NCBI RefSeq assembly: GCF_010093535.1
Contig: NW_022985221.1
Coordinates: forward strand, 62,001 to 126,000
Origin: Lindgomyces ingoldianus
Lineage: Eukaryota; Ascomycota; Dothideomycetes; Pleosporales; Lindgomycetaceae
Reading direction: 5' to 3'
DNA length: 64,000 bases
The stretch's first letter is position 1. Each line of letters opens with the position of its first letter. Below the pieces are notes generated by a model. The model was given only the letters and a program-made list of their open reading frames with translations. It had not been told where the DNA came from and searched no databases. The position numbers and the translations under genes were made by a program. This document shows, one piece after another, positions 48,366 to 59,741 of this stretch.

Positions 48366-49491
48366 GGCGGGAGGGGAGTGGATGTCACAGAGCGAGGGGG
48401 CTCGATCGAAGAAGAAAAATCTGCATTGCCTGTTTCAATGGCTGAGGTAGATGTATACTCAATTTTGGTTTATTCTGCTTACCTCGTTTCATCGACATCT
48501 ATGCAGACGTCAAGTTCTATGGCAATTTCCCCACAACTGAAGCAGTTAAGCAGACATCTCTAGATTCCTTTACCATACTGTGGTACGCCGAGACTAAGCC
48601 TATCCTCTGTTCACTTAGTGTACTATGGCAATCAGTACATTTCCCTTGAAGTTTCCTAGGAACTCTCTTGAGAGCGTGAAAAGCGGTTGCTTATATTCTA
48701 AGCCTACTAGGGAAAGCCTAGTGCACTAGAGACGCTAATCTCTGTTGCAGCCAATCTACTCAGACTACCAAGCCCACAAAAGTACGGCAGAGAGCAGCCC
48801 TTCTAGTAATATCCTAAGGACTTCATAACTTTTGAAAGCCGTTAGTAGGAAGGTTATGGAGGCTGCTAAAATCCCATACTTCCCATCGTCTTAGTGTATC
48901 TAACTCTAGCTAATAGATAAGCAGACCAGAATCTGATGGTCGAGCCTGCCAAGTCACTAGCGGGATAGCGTTATTCTTAATTCCTTACTCAATCACTTTT
49001 TGTCTTAAACCCTTATTCTCTCGTTGCATATTCCCTAATGACTAAGCCTGATTATGCACCTGTGTACGATGCCGAGCAAACATGATCGTACCCTGAGTAG
49101 CCCCGAGTCACCACGAGTTGCCCTGGGTTGCCTCAAGCCGGACTGAGCTACCTTACATGCGCCCAAGGTAACTCATATGAGCAATTCTCATATCTAGTCA
49201 GTAAACCTTGTGCTGGGCCCAATTTAGCCATAGGATCTTCTCTGCGGCACTTAAGTCCATCGGATTCTTGTTTCTCTCCAGTTTCCCTCGTGGCACGAAG
49301 AAACAGACGGCGAGGCCGATGTGTTGCAAGACGAACCGAATCCAGAGTTCATTATCAAAGGGGACTATCTATTCATATATGGCTGTGTAACGCTTTTCAT
49401 CAGCGGAAAGGGGATTATTTAATGAGATGACACCTGGACACCGATATAGGTAGACTGAGCTCCAAGGGCACAACCCATAGCACATCTCTAA
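48366..49491. other. Start of degraded AT-richer compartment
   Basis: No gene recognised. Stops are frequent in all frames. Some stretches (48600-48960) give interrupted protein-like readings that may be remnants of a transposable element, but I cannot name one. A 10-base tandem repeat lies inside (separate entry). Confidence 0.5.
49091..49152. repeat. Imperfect 10-base tandem repeat, six units
   Basis: Six consecutive decamers share a YCYGAGTYRC-like consensus: CCCTGAGTAG, CCCCGAGTCA, CCACGAGTTG, CCCTGGGTTG, CCTCAAGCCG and GACTGAGCTA. The differences are almost all C/T or G/A transitions. Confidence 0.7.
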
Positions 49492-52400
49492 TTAGTATGC
49501 AGCAGTTCCCGATCCGTGCTGCTGCAAAATACTCGTGGGTATAACAACCACCATGCCACGCCCTTTGCCAGCCAAGGAGGTGATTGCCGACCTGGCCGTG
49601 GCCGCTGCCTCTGTCGCAGCTGCAGCCGCCCTTGAAGCCGCCGATCCGACTGCCGCCCTGCCCACCATAGCATAGTACCGCGCGACAGCCAAAAGTCCTA
49701 TGGCGCTGCCGGCGGCCTGGTCTCTCAACTCCTTAGCCTTCTGCGTGGCCATTCCCAGCGACCCTGGCAGCTTCGCCGTGGCTTCCCTCAGCCATTGCAG
49801 GGCCTACGAGTTTGCGACGCCTGGAGGCACCGCTTGGATGCCTTGAGCCTCGAGCTGTTCGAGGACGCCTGTCCCGCGGACTAGGACTGCTTGATCGAGA
49901 GCCTGTCGAAATTCTGGGGCGTGAGCCTCAACCTCGTACAGGATTTCGGCTTCGGCTTGCTCGTAGGCCACGCTTGTTTCCATGATGTTATTGGCCAAAT
50001 CGATTGCTGGTTCCGCCTTGTCTAGAAAAGAGTCAGCGGTGGAATCAACTAAGTTAGTTCAAATATATCACATGAGCTTCGCTGCAAGAAGCACTTTCTG
50101 GCGAGGGACTTGCGTCTTTCCAAGCCCAGAAAATATCTCGTAAATGGTGGAATTTTGGAGACTTACTCCTTGCTTCTGCGGCTATTCGTGGATCTAGAGC
50201 ACGGAGTCTATTCAAGGTTTCATACATAGCTGAAACTGTACTTTATCTTTAAACCCTTTAATTGTTGTATCACCAGTAAGAGACCTCACAGTATTGAAAA
50301 ACTGTTGCCGGTGATTAAAGAGTACGTTTCCCTGCATTTGTTAGCACTTGACTCAAAGTTAAAAGAAAGCGGGAGAAAACGCATGCGTGAGACTCACGTT
50401 GGCTGTTACCTCTTTAACGAATCCATTACTCGAAGTGGACTCCACTAGAGCGGACCATACAGTATTCGCATGGATGTCGTGGAGCGCACTTCCGTTGGTG
50501 AGCTTCTGCAGTAGTTCGCCATGTAGAGCATTGAACGTTTCTACAGTCTCAACCAGACTAGGATCTTTACCACTGTTGTCTGTGAGCGTGATAGGATTGT
50601 TGGCCGCATATATGTATAGGTGTTGGAATAGTGCTCTGATCCTGGTTTCGAGCTTTTCCCTTTTCTTGCCCGTATCCTCTGGCGACTCGCCCTGTGGAGG
50701 GGGACCTTTGCTCTGTTGCAGTTTCTGTTGATAAGATCCGGGAGTGAGCAAGACAGCCGGATCGCAGCTCGTCCAGACTCCAAGCCATGACGCGTAGTAC
50801 CTGTTCTTGTGGTATCCAAGACCAGATTACTCGTCCCGTTCGTTCATGCAGAACCTGTATCGCTTTGGAGTCTCAGTTTGGTTGCGGACGGCTTGATAGG
50901 ATGTCGAGCCGTGCGGATAGTATTCTTCGTACGAGATGATGCGGGAGTCCTTGTCGAGCTCCAGCGAGGAGCTGCCGATGTGGTTGTCCATTTGAAATCG
51001 AAGTAGTTGTTCTGGGCCTGTATCTTTCCCCAGAGTGCGAGTTTCGACCGTGGAGACCCGCTTGTCCCCCATCTGAACGTTAAGAGTGGGTCTCTCTACG
51101 ATGGAACTGGAGTCTTGTGAAGAAAACTCGCGGTTGATTTCAATGCTCCCAAGATAGATGCGGTCTCTGATGACTCTTGATTGCGTATTTTCAGTGGACA
51201 TGCTCTCGGTAACCCTTCGTATACGAGTCCCGGACGAGTCATATATGTAGTAGGTTGTCTCGGGAGTGCCGTTGTTGACGACTTGGTTCGAGCTTGCTGA
51301 TAGTTGGTCCCTGTGATTCCATTGCATTCGCACATGTGGCATGGATATCATGTTACCTCGACCGTCATAACTATAGTTCGAGATCTTCCCATGTACTTCA
51401 GTCGAGGTGAGACGGTTACTAGACTGGCCTAGGTCAAACTGACTCTTGGTATCGTACTTGTAGGTGCGGGTCCACCCGTTGGAGCGAGCGCCGGAATGAG
51501 CGAGCTTCTGGATAGCACCAATTTCATTGTATTCGAACCGCTGTGTGTAGTTGCCCATAGCATTGCCATCACCAGGGCTGCTGAGTCGGGATTGAAAAGA
51601 GTTGTCCCACTCTGCAGGTGTTGTGGCATTCGTGACGCCGTTGGTCTGACCAAGATGCTCCCGTCCAGAGGCTTCAATCAGGCGGTATAGCGCATCATAT
51701 TTGCAGGCGCAGGTAGGCCTGACAACATCATTTCTGAAGTATGCCGTCTGCTGGGCGTCATCTCGAATGTGTGTGATGTTTCCAACAGCGTCGTAAGTGT
51801 ATGTGAGATCCTGCAGAACGGTGGATCCAGTAGAAGAATCAGACCACACAGTATATATCTGGCGGAGACGAAAAGTTTGAGCGTCGTATTTGAGCTTCGT
51901 TGTGGAACCGTTGCCATATTTAATCTCCTCGATGTTCCCTTTGGCATCGCGCTTCACTGCAGTGGCGAACTTTTGCCATGAGCGCTCGTCATCGCCCATA
52001 ACTCCGCGCACATTGCCCATGATTTGTTCAACTTGGCCGGCAATATTGTACTTATAGGCCATTTCAGTATTATCCAGATATGTACACATGATGGGGCGCT
52101 TCGCCGAGTCGTAAGCAGTCTTTGAGATGTATTCTCCAGGCTCGAGGGCGGGATTTGATGACCAGTCCAGGGTGTCTTTGTAGTTCTGTAAAATCTAACG
52201 TCGACTCAAGAGTATGTTTTCCTTAAAATCACAGTTTTCTGTGGTTAGGACTCCCGACTGATCCTTAAGTTTCCAAACCTTGCCAAGTAGATTGCGCTCG
52301 CGCGCCTGAGGGGCGACTTCTCCATGCTCTTTCTGTACGAGCAGTTTCTCCGACTGGTCGGGCGATACATTCCGGTCTTGAGGCCACGTCTCGACATGTC

Positions 52401-53435
52401 TCCGGGCAGGGTCATAGACTTCTCGACATCGGATATAACGTCCGTTCCAGGAGAACAGTGGCATGCCAGAGACATCGTAAAGCATCCAGCGCCTGCCGGC
52501 GTCCATTGTTGCTTGTCTTAGTGAGCGCCATGTAGATCATACGTCGTTTGATGAACAGTTCTTCCTGTGGCATCGTACCCGGCGGTTTCGTTGCCAGCAA
52601 TGTCGAATACGGCACTGACGTTAACTAGTTGTCCTTGGCCAAGGTCGCGTTGAACTAGAATATGCCTTTGGAGCGAGTCAAAATGGATGACGAGTGGGGT
52701 GTTGGAATGTCCTTCAGCACCTCGTGCCGCCTCTAATGCTTCGAAGCCCAAGCGACCACTCATGCATTCGTCATACCACGAGGGAAGAAACTCGGAACGG
52801 TCAAGTGATCTGAAATAACTGCCGACGTCTGGATCACGGCGAGGATCCGACGAGAGGACGTTGTCGTTTGCATCAAAATTTGACTGTGACCATGCATTAG
52901 GGTAGACAACCTTCCCAAAGGTGTAATCGGGCTTAAGAATTGCTATCTGTCGGCCAAGGGCATCATACATATATGTTGACGAGACGCCCACTCGCCTATT
53001 TGATGTAAACTGGTGGGTGTCATCGAAGAATGGTTCCCATTGGGAGACTGGCAGGCTTCGTTCGTTGTAAACCGTCTAGCCAGTGCCTACCCAGCGCGGA
53101 GCGGTGGAGCTGTCATCAGGTTCGGCTTGGGTCTTGGTCTGAACACTACGGTAAAGCCCATCCATATAGTTGAACGTAACAGATAGTCTGGGCTCTTCGT
53201 TGGGTTGTTGTTGCTCGGTGATCCATGCGATGGTGCAAGAGTATACTGGCAGCTTGAGTTCCGCATCGCGAATGAATCTTGCGGGATCGTATATCACATG
53301 AGTTGAGGCATTTTGCAAAATTTTGAGGCCGGGTGCTCCTCTTGGACCGGCAAAAAACTCCTCAATATCACGTTGAGTTAGGTCTGCCTGAAACCCGTTC
53401 AAATTCTCGTCTAGATTCTGACCTGGCTTACCCAA
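49492..53435 (-). pseudogene. Broken Rhs/YD-repeat gene of the insecticidal toxin complex TcC (TcB-TcC) type
   Basis: On the minus strand, 53435 down to 49492 codes for pieces of one Rhs protein. They include a TcB-like end segment (YDPARFIRDAELKLP, FNYMDGLYRS), many YD repeats (YTYDAVGNI, YKYDTKSQ, YSYDGRGNM) and an Rhs-core end with NERDE, RYYASWLG and NNPITLTD. After these comes a variable C-terminal domain of no recognised family with Ala-rich helices. Breaks visible: in-frame stops at 53076-53078, 52195-52197 and 50827-50829; a frame change near 52510; and another stop near 49804. One plausible intron (donor GTGAGT near 50397) lies past the core. The N-terminal SpvB/propeller part of a complete TcB is absent, so the copy is also truncated. 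In bacteria this protein forms a cocoon around its own C-terminal toxin. In a fungus it probably came by horizontal transfer. It is unlikely to be functional. Confidence 0.85.
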
Positions 53436-53769
53436 TCATTGATTTCGGCCCCGTTCGTCCTGAAAATGGACCTCTTCAGTCAAGGCTATATAGTTCTGCT
53501 ATCAGACGTGTTGGTTCTTCTCCTAGACACCTTCCTCTTCTTGCGCAAGTGGCATCATCTTCTCCAAACACCACAATGGCGGACAGCCAAAGCAGCATCA
53601 CCATCAAAGCCTTGTCTGTTGATGACAATAAGATGCTTAAGGGCTCCCAGGAAATAACTTTGCCAGGTTATGCATGACCTTCTCTTCTTCAAATCCCAAA
53701 TAGAGCGGAAATTCCTCACAACAAACGCAGACTATAGGTACACATACGGTAACACCAACTGTGGATTCA

Positions 53770-55785
53770 CATGTGGGGTGCCACATCTTATGTTGATCGT
53801 CACGAAGATTGTCTTCGATGACAATGTCAGATGGCTGGCTGGCTGCCATTATTCTTCACATGATCAAGCACCCACCGCGTCTGCTCCTCAAAATTTTTGA
53901 GCTCTTGGCCTTCTAACGTCTTCAGACCATTTTCTTGTAGACCGGAAAAGAGAGCCACAGCCTCATCAAAGAACTCGTGGGTGGTATAGCTGGTATCGTC
54001 TACTCTGCCTTTTAAGTCATCCCAAAAGTCCCTTATATCGTTATAGCTACCCTCATCTTAGTGGCTTTCAAGAACCTCTTCAACAGAGAAATGATATAGG
54101 CAAGAGGTTTTTAAGTCAGCGTGGTCTTCCTAATCTCTAGAGCAGTCTTCAGTGTCCATATACTACTAGTAAAGTGCAGGCCGGGTTTTATACCTCTTAA
54201 TTCAAATCAAGCAGTCACGAAGAGGCAGGATGTCTCTGTTCCAAGAAGTGGAGGCAAAATCCGCAACGTTGCTTAACATTTTTCCTTGAGGGTATCTTAG
54301 CACCCTATCTAAGAGAGGGTTTTGGCCGGCAGTTTTATGTTCGTAACTGTAAACCTGGATGGACTGCTGCACTTAACACTCCACTAGGCGTCGCTCATCT
54401 TCCAGCATCTCTTCGTAGGCCGGTGGTAGTTTCAGCATGATTTCGCCGTTGTAGTTAAGAAGCCGTGGTGCTCTTGCTCAGAGAATGAGAGGCCCCACCC
54501 AGCAAGACTGCCAGTCAATGACACTGGAAATTTTCCCCTTATGAATGAACAGGTTACCAGTGTGAAGGTCGTGATGCTATAGCATTAGTGCGAGTAGTTC
54601 AGGTTGTTCTGGAAGTAATTGAGCAATAACACTAAGATACTTTTCAAGCAGGTTAATATGGGCTTGCGGGCAGCTCTGGCCCTCAGAGGCGCCCCATCGC
54701 TCCATAGTTGGCAGTAAAGCTTCAGCATAGCGACGTAGCCAAGCAATCTCGCGGTGTCCAATCGCTTCCACGTATTCGCGCGCACTAGTCCCTTCAGTGA
54801 ATGTCAATTCCCTTGTTAGGTCATCATAATGGAAGCTGATATACATGGTCCGCGATCAATAGCCATGTTTGCCCTCTGTTTCTCCCAGAACTCCCTCTCA
54901 ACTGTGGGACCAATGACGAACCTTTTTGCTACGTCTGTCCTCAAGTTTTCCATAACGCTAGCAGTGACTTGTGCGGTCTCACACCCAGGAAAGCTGTCCT
55001 TCTTATAGTAGAGCGCACCATGTCTACGCAGTTTCATTAGAAGCGTCGTTATAGAGAACTGGTGGGTCAGTGCGGCTTCATACCTGTTTAATGGTGTGGA
55101 GAGAAACTTCTGGTTAATGGTGACAAGCTCAGTTACAATTGCCAATTGATCTTTTAGATCCATTGTATCCCAAACCTCCGATAGTTGAGTGCCTCAGGCT
55201 TCCTCCATGATGATATATTCCGATTCAACTGGATTATCGGCGGTAGCACAGTAAGCCAGAACCTTGGGTACAGGTATGTCAAGGATCGAATGTGCCTGCA
55301 TGCATAATTATACACCGGGGACTGGACGGGAGCGGTTGACTGACAAAGTCCATTGTAGCGACTTCTAAAGCGTTCGTGTACTTTGGAGGGCCTGAGTTGG
55401 GATGAGGGATGCGAGCCATCAGGACCAATCCATCGTCCATCTGGAGCCAGAAGACTTTGTTGAAATTTCCTTCGCCTATTTTAATCATAGAGACCCACTT
55501 CTAGGACCCTGCGATATCCACGGCAACCTTCTGAAGTTCGGAAATATTGAATGCGCGATAGCGTTCGCGCAATTGTTCTTCCTCTCCCTAAAGCCATCTT
55601 CCGGAAGTGTAGTGAAAGAAAGTAGTCATGTAGTTCATCTTGCTGCGCGAGTGCCATGGTCCACACTCGTGCGCTGGACGATTGCAGAAGGTAGAGAAAG
55701 AGCGCCCAGTGATCGGTGTGATGGGTAGGCGTAAACAGCAAGGGAGGGAGAAAGGTCGTAGGAGGAGAAGGCCAAGAACGGACAT
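53770..55785 (-). pseudogene. AIM9-like / APH-fold phosphotransferase family pseudogene with RIP-type stops
   Basis: On the minus strand, starting at ATG 55785, a mitochondrial-looking leader (FSTFCNRPAHECGPWHS) is followed by FFHYTSGRWL. Then come IKIGEGNFNKVFWLQMDDG, IPVPKVLAYC, ESEYIIMEEA, LSEVWDTMDLKDQL, HGALYYKKD, HREIAWLRRYAEAL and the catalytic-like HHDLHTGNLF and SVIDWQ. This is the order of fungal aminoglycoside-phosphotransferase-fold proteins related to yeast Aim9. It is broken by stops after GRWL, after AGS, after MEEA and before HHDLH, plus frame changes between 55300 and 55165 and near 54850. Two stops replace a Trp expected from the family (TGG to TAG), which on the plus strand is CpA to TpA, the signature of repeat-induced point mutation. 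It lies directly behind the Rhs remnant, in the same orientation. Confidence 0.82.
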
Positions 55786-56293
55786 AGAAGCGGTTGAAAG
55801 ACTGGAGATAGAAAGAGCTTGTGGTCATGAAGCGAGCTTACGCTCGTGCCGCAACTGACCCTGCTGCGCGTAGCCCGCGTCCCGCTAACGCAACAGAGGG
55901 CCTGCCTGTCTTGAATCAGTGTGATTTACTCCCTATCGACGTACCTGAGTTACAGTAATGCGCAAAGCGGAAACTTTTGGCGCTCACCTCCGTACGCCTC
56001 CTTTAACAATTATTTCGTACGGAGGTACTCACTGGTTGGTTCAAACTCGCGGCGCGGATGTTGTTGGCTTTCACGTAGGCCTTTGAAACACTCCTGGCGT
56101 TCGCTTGGTGGCCTTGCTTCTTTTACGAAATACGCTCATCCTCTCGTTTTCTAAGCAGCGTCTCATTCTGCTAAGCGCTAGAATTCGAATACATACCATG
56201 CGTCGATTCCATCCCACAGAGGGTAGAATGACGCCTACCATGATCATCTATAAATCTTCCTAGATTCCCTTATTTTAAAGATCAGATTTTCAG
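55786..56293. other. Intergenic sequence between the phosphotransferase pseudogene and the orphan exon
   Basis: It holds the former promoter of the pseudogene and an 11-base inverted repeat. No exon that would clearly join the orphan coding stretch at 56294 was found. Confidence 0.45.
55986..56026. repeat. Perfect 11-base inverted repeat (hairpin)
   Basis: ACCTCCGTACG at 55986-55996 is matched by CGTACGGAGGT at 56016-56026, with a 19-base AT-rich loop. Such CTCCGTAC/GTACGGAG palindromes recur in filamentous fungal genomes, sometimes at transposon ends. Here it lies about 200 bases upstream of the phosphotransferase pseudogene start. Confidence 0.8.
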
Positions 56294-56538
56294 ACTGCAA
56301 GCATCTACACGATGCGACGTACAACTACCGTGCAGACAGGGGAGCTGACCTTGGGGACGGAAAATTCGAGATCATCATTCAGGCCAACAAGAACGCAGAG
56401 AACAAGGCTGTTCGTGACGCTGCCAATAAGGACAGCCATGCTATTCACGCGAAGGCCGTGGTCGACCCTGCCAATGATCCTCAAGGGTCGAAGGCAGATG
56501 AGGACCTCATTGCGGACTGGGAGGCCAGGAAGAATTAA
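56294..56538 (+). CDS. Orphan coding-like terminal exon, hydrophilic, no start codon
   Basis: From a TTTTCAG acceptor-like site ending at 56293, a frame runs to TAA 56536-56538. It reads DCKHLHDATYNYRADRG, then LGDGKFEIIIQANKN, AENKAVRDAANKDSHAIHAK and DLIADWEARKN. Codon use is strongly biased to C/G-ending codons and charge is evenly spread, unlike the AT-rich surroundings, so it looks recently coding. No ATG lies in frame upstream before a stop, so this would be a last exon or the remnant of one. I do not recognise the family. Upstream exons were not found within 400 bases. Confidence 0.4.
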
Positions 56539-59500
56539 CGCTTTCAATGTAGAGCACTAGTACTCTCGTAGCATGTTAGCTTGGGTGATCAGAATAGAAA
56601 TGTGTAACTAGATCTATACTGGTTCTATTCTTGCGAACTGGAGAGAAGAGCCATTCTCTACAGAAAAACATCCAATCCGAGATTTTATATTGTGGAAGAG
56701 AGGCAAGTCCAATCTGGCTGCCAAGCGCAAGCTGTACAAAAAGAATATGGTGGTAAGTTATTGCGTACCGGCCGGAAAGAAGTGCGAATCTTTCACAGAG
56801 TTCCTCACTCGTACCCACCTTGGGACGAACACGTCTAGCTCTACGGTCTCAATGTCCGGCCTTTGTGAGCAGTATGGAGCCATGATGCTAGGTGACCATG
56901 AGAACAATAAGGAAATATCATGAATTTAGCCAAAGCAGGTTCAATGATAGAACTCTCAAGTGAGATGCGTTGTGAACGATCATGTTATCCCTCCTACGTC
57001 GCCGTGTCGAGAAATTCATGGTTTCTTCCCGACGGGGCTAGGAGCTAAGCTAAAGGGCTGGCATTCGAGCCCTTCCTCTTCAGACAAGGATTCCAGCAGC
57101 AGGTCCCAAAACTGGTCCCCTATCGGCACCACATTCATCGATGTATAATTGCTCTCTCGCTTGGTGGGCTCTATATCTATCAGTAACTTACATACATATC
57201 CTGTTAATGACATTGTGACCATTACTCACATGGAACCTCAACACGTAGCAACAAGTTACTGTTTTCAGACTTGTCTGCAGACTTGATTCTCGAAGCAATG
57301 CAACTCAGCAATCCTCTGCAATCCTCTGTATTTCTTCTCTTGTCTTTGTTTTCAGTAATACATTATTAAGAATTTTAATGCAGTTTGTCCTTTTGACTTG
57401 GGCGTGCATGCCAAGGGCTTGGTAGTGCAAGCCGTGCGCAGAACTTCCAGCTATTGGTCGAAATTCTGACTGCAACCAGCTTTTTATAAGGCACAATAAC
57501 ACTTCTCTGTCTTACTAAAATCTGGACAGGGGGGCCATTCAGCGAAGGCTTGAGAAATTATGTCGCACGTGACGCTCTGCCACATGTGAATGTGGATCCT
57601 TGAGCCGAACTAGTAACATATTTGGGACTAGCGCATCTTTGTTCACTATATCCACCTCCGGATCTCTCGCTCCTCAGATATTACTCAACTTACCTTGTTT
57701 TTGGCTCACCGCATGATTGACTCCTCGCATTTTGCGATAAATTCATGTTCCCGTTCGAACTTTGGTGGAACATTCGCTGTGATTACTCATAATATATTGC
57801 TGTTCATAAAGGTTTTTATCAACATGGAGTTCTTAAAATTCTTTTCTTTTCTTTTCTTTTGATTTCCGCTCTGCAGACAATATTTTGGGTTTAAACTCAG
57901 TAACATGGATCCGGATTAAACATGAAATTAACTCGCAATCTACTATCGCTATCAATTAAGGACGAACCAAGATCATACTGAGCGGACAATAACAAGGTAA
58001 CAGTGTTAAGTGGCGCTATCGAGTAGAGTGAAAATAGGTATAAGAGAGGCGACAAGAATGGATCTAAGGACCATTGTACCCTTCAACAGTTTACTAATAT
58101 CCTCTCAACACATCAACACTCATTTTCGAACTCACAATGCTCTAAAACTCTTGAACTTGTTATTTCCAACCTTGGGTAATAACTTATTGGATCTGGTTAC
58201 TTACTACGACAGCATGGTCTTCGCTGTCCCCATTAGCGGACGACATTCCTCCAAATATATCTCCGAAAATTCTCAATCTCACGATAATCTATCCTCTAAA
58301 TGAGGCATCACCTCAGCACAATGCCGCTTGGTGGGAAAGATTCTAAGAACAATTGCTAGAGGAATGGGCGCCTAGTGAGTGTGATGGTTCTCTCGTCATA
58401 TCGTATATCCATTGACACTACATCTTTTGTTAGTTGCCGGCGGAAATTGAGTAAGTGACAAAGTATTGCACCTTCTACCGTTCCTCTTTGTTTCTCATCG
58501 GTATTCTAGAGAAAATCAAGTCAGATGAACGTAAGTCATCTGCTCCCTACTTTATCGCAATATGCATTATATAGTGGAACTAAGGTCACCAGAAAATGCT
58601 AAACCAATACCAAGTTAGAACTATAGAACCATCCATTCCAGAACCATCCCACTGAACTCAGACATGAATTTAAATCCATGAAGAAACCAGGAGAGGGTAT
58701 AATTCACGATGAATATGCATGAAGTATTCAAATGAGTCCATTTCCGGGATGATATCACGAATGCTCCAAAGTGCGTAAGGCTTTAAATTACCTAATCGCA
58801 TATGACTTTGAGATAGAGCATAGAATGACTATGATCTGAAGGAGCTTGAATAGAAGGGATAAGTAAAGGGACCGAGTTACTATTCCCCCGGTAGATTCTA
58901 AACTCTTTTTGTTATTTTAATTTTCGGGTCTTTGAGCGTGAGTTGACGTATATGATGGCTTATAGGGATGATGTAAATTTAATATGAGTTCTAGAATAAG
59001 TTATAGGGAAATACTTGAGGAGAGAGAAATACACAATCAAAATCTAAACAAAGGATTTAAAAATTACAGGTCGCGTGAAAGTCACTAATTGCTTGTGGTG
59101 ACTGATGAGGCTGCATTTCCGCACCACGATAAAATCGAAGTTAGAGTTCAAGTATGTTGTCGCCCCTGTTGACACTATTCGCGAAAGAAAAGCTTGTGCG
59201 GCGCTATTAGGACCCTTGCGCGCTAGCTTAGCTCCTAGAGTGATCATGTGACATGTGATGGAGTTTGCCGGCCAGCTCCATCACGCACTCACGGAGCTTT
59301 ATTGCCACCTACTACTCTGGAGGGTAGGAGGGACATTATTAGCTTCAATCAATTCACTTTCTTTCGCGTTCTTGCTATATGGCCCGTACGCTATTAATTT
59401 TACATACCAAACAGTAGTAGCTGTGTTGCTAATCAAGCAAGCTAGGCAAAAAGAGCGCACGTGGCCTATATCCGCGGCTCCACCTTTAATCCGCCTAGCA

Positions 59501-59589
59501 AAGAATGCCTTTTGAGTAGAAATATTTGATTTGGGTAAGTATATAAGTTAGATAGCGTTACCAATTTCTTAAAACTATCCCAGCATAAA
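56539..59589. other. AT-rich gene-poor region
   Basis: Dense stops in all frames, homopolymer-rich, with a TTTTC repeat at about 57840-57860. A minus-strand frame at 57016-57222 has one protein-like stretch (GDQFWDLLLESLSEEEG) but no extension. It is consistent with old, point-mutated repeats; none can be named. Confidence 0.5.
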
Positions 59590-59698
59590 GACAAGATGGC
59601 CGAGTGGTTATGGCGTGTGACTCAAGCGAAAGCTTACCTCTTTCGGAGGTGTATTCTCATGGGCTTTGCCCGCGTGGGTTCGAATCCCACTCTTGTCA
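59590..59698 (+). tRNA. tRNA-Leu(CAA) with 27-base intron
   Basis: Acceptor stem GACAAGA/TCTTGTC pairs perfectly with discriminator A at 59698. The D-arm is GCC...GGC, the T-arm is GTGGG-TTCGAAT-CCCAC, and a long variable arm (GGGC-TTT-GCCC) marks a class II tRNA. The anticodon loop reads CTCAAG, giving CAA at 59623-59625. An intron at the usual place one base 3' of the anticodon (59627-59653) contains a perfect CGAAAG/CTTTCG hairpin. Removing it leaves 82 bases. The anticodon stem has one T-T mismatch (TGTGA with TCTCA), so it might be a slightly decayed copy. Fungal tRNA-Leu(CAA) genes usually have an intron. Confidence 0.85.
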
Positions 59699-59721
59699 TA
59701 CTTGGTAATTTTCATTTACCA

Positions 59722-59741
59722 TTTTTTACAATTTTTTTTTT
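59722..59741 (+). terminator. RNA polymerase III terminator T-runs behind the tRNA
   Basis: T6 at 59722-59727 and T10 at 59732-59741 follow the tRNA 3' end by 24 and 34 bases, as expected for Pol III termination. Confidence 0.75.

Noticed and set aside
48600..48960. Possible pogo/Fot1-type transposase remnant
   Set aside because: Interrupted readings are vaguely protein-like, but no catalytic or DNA-binding motif and no terminal inverted repeats could be found.
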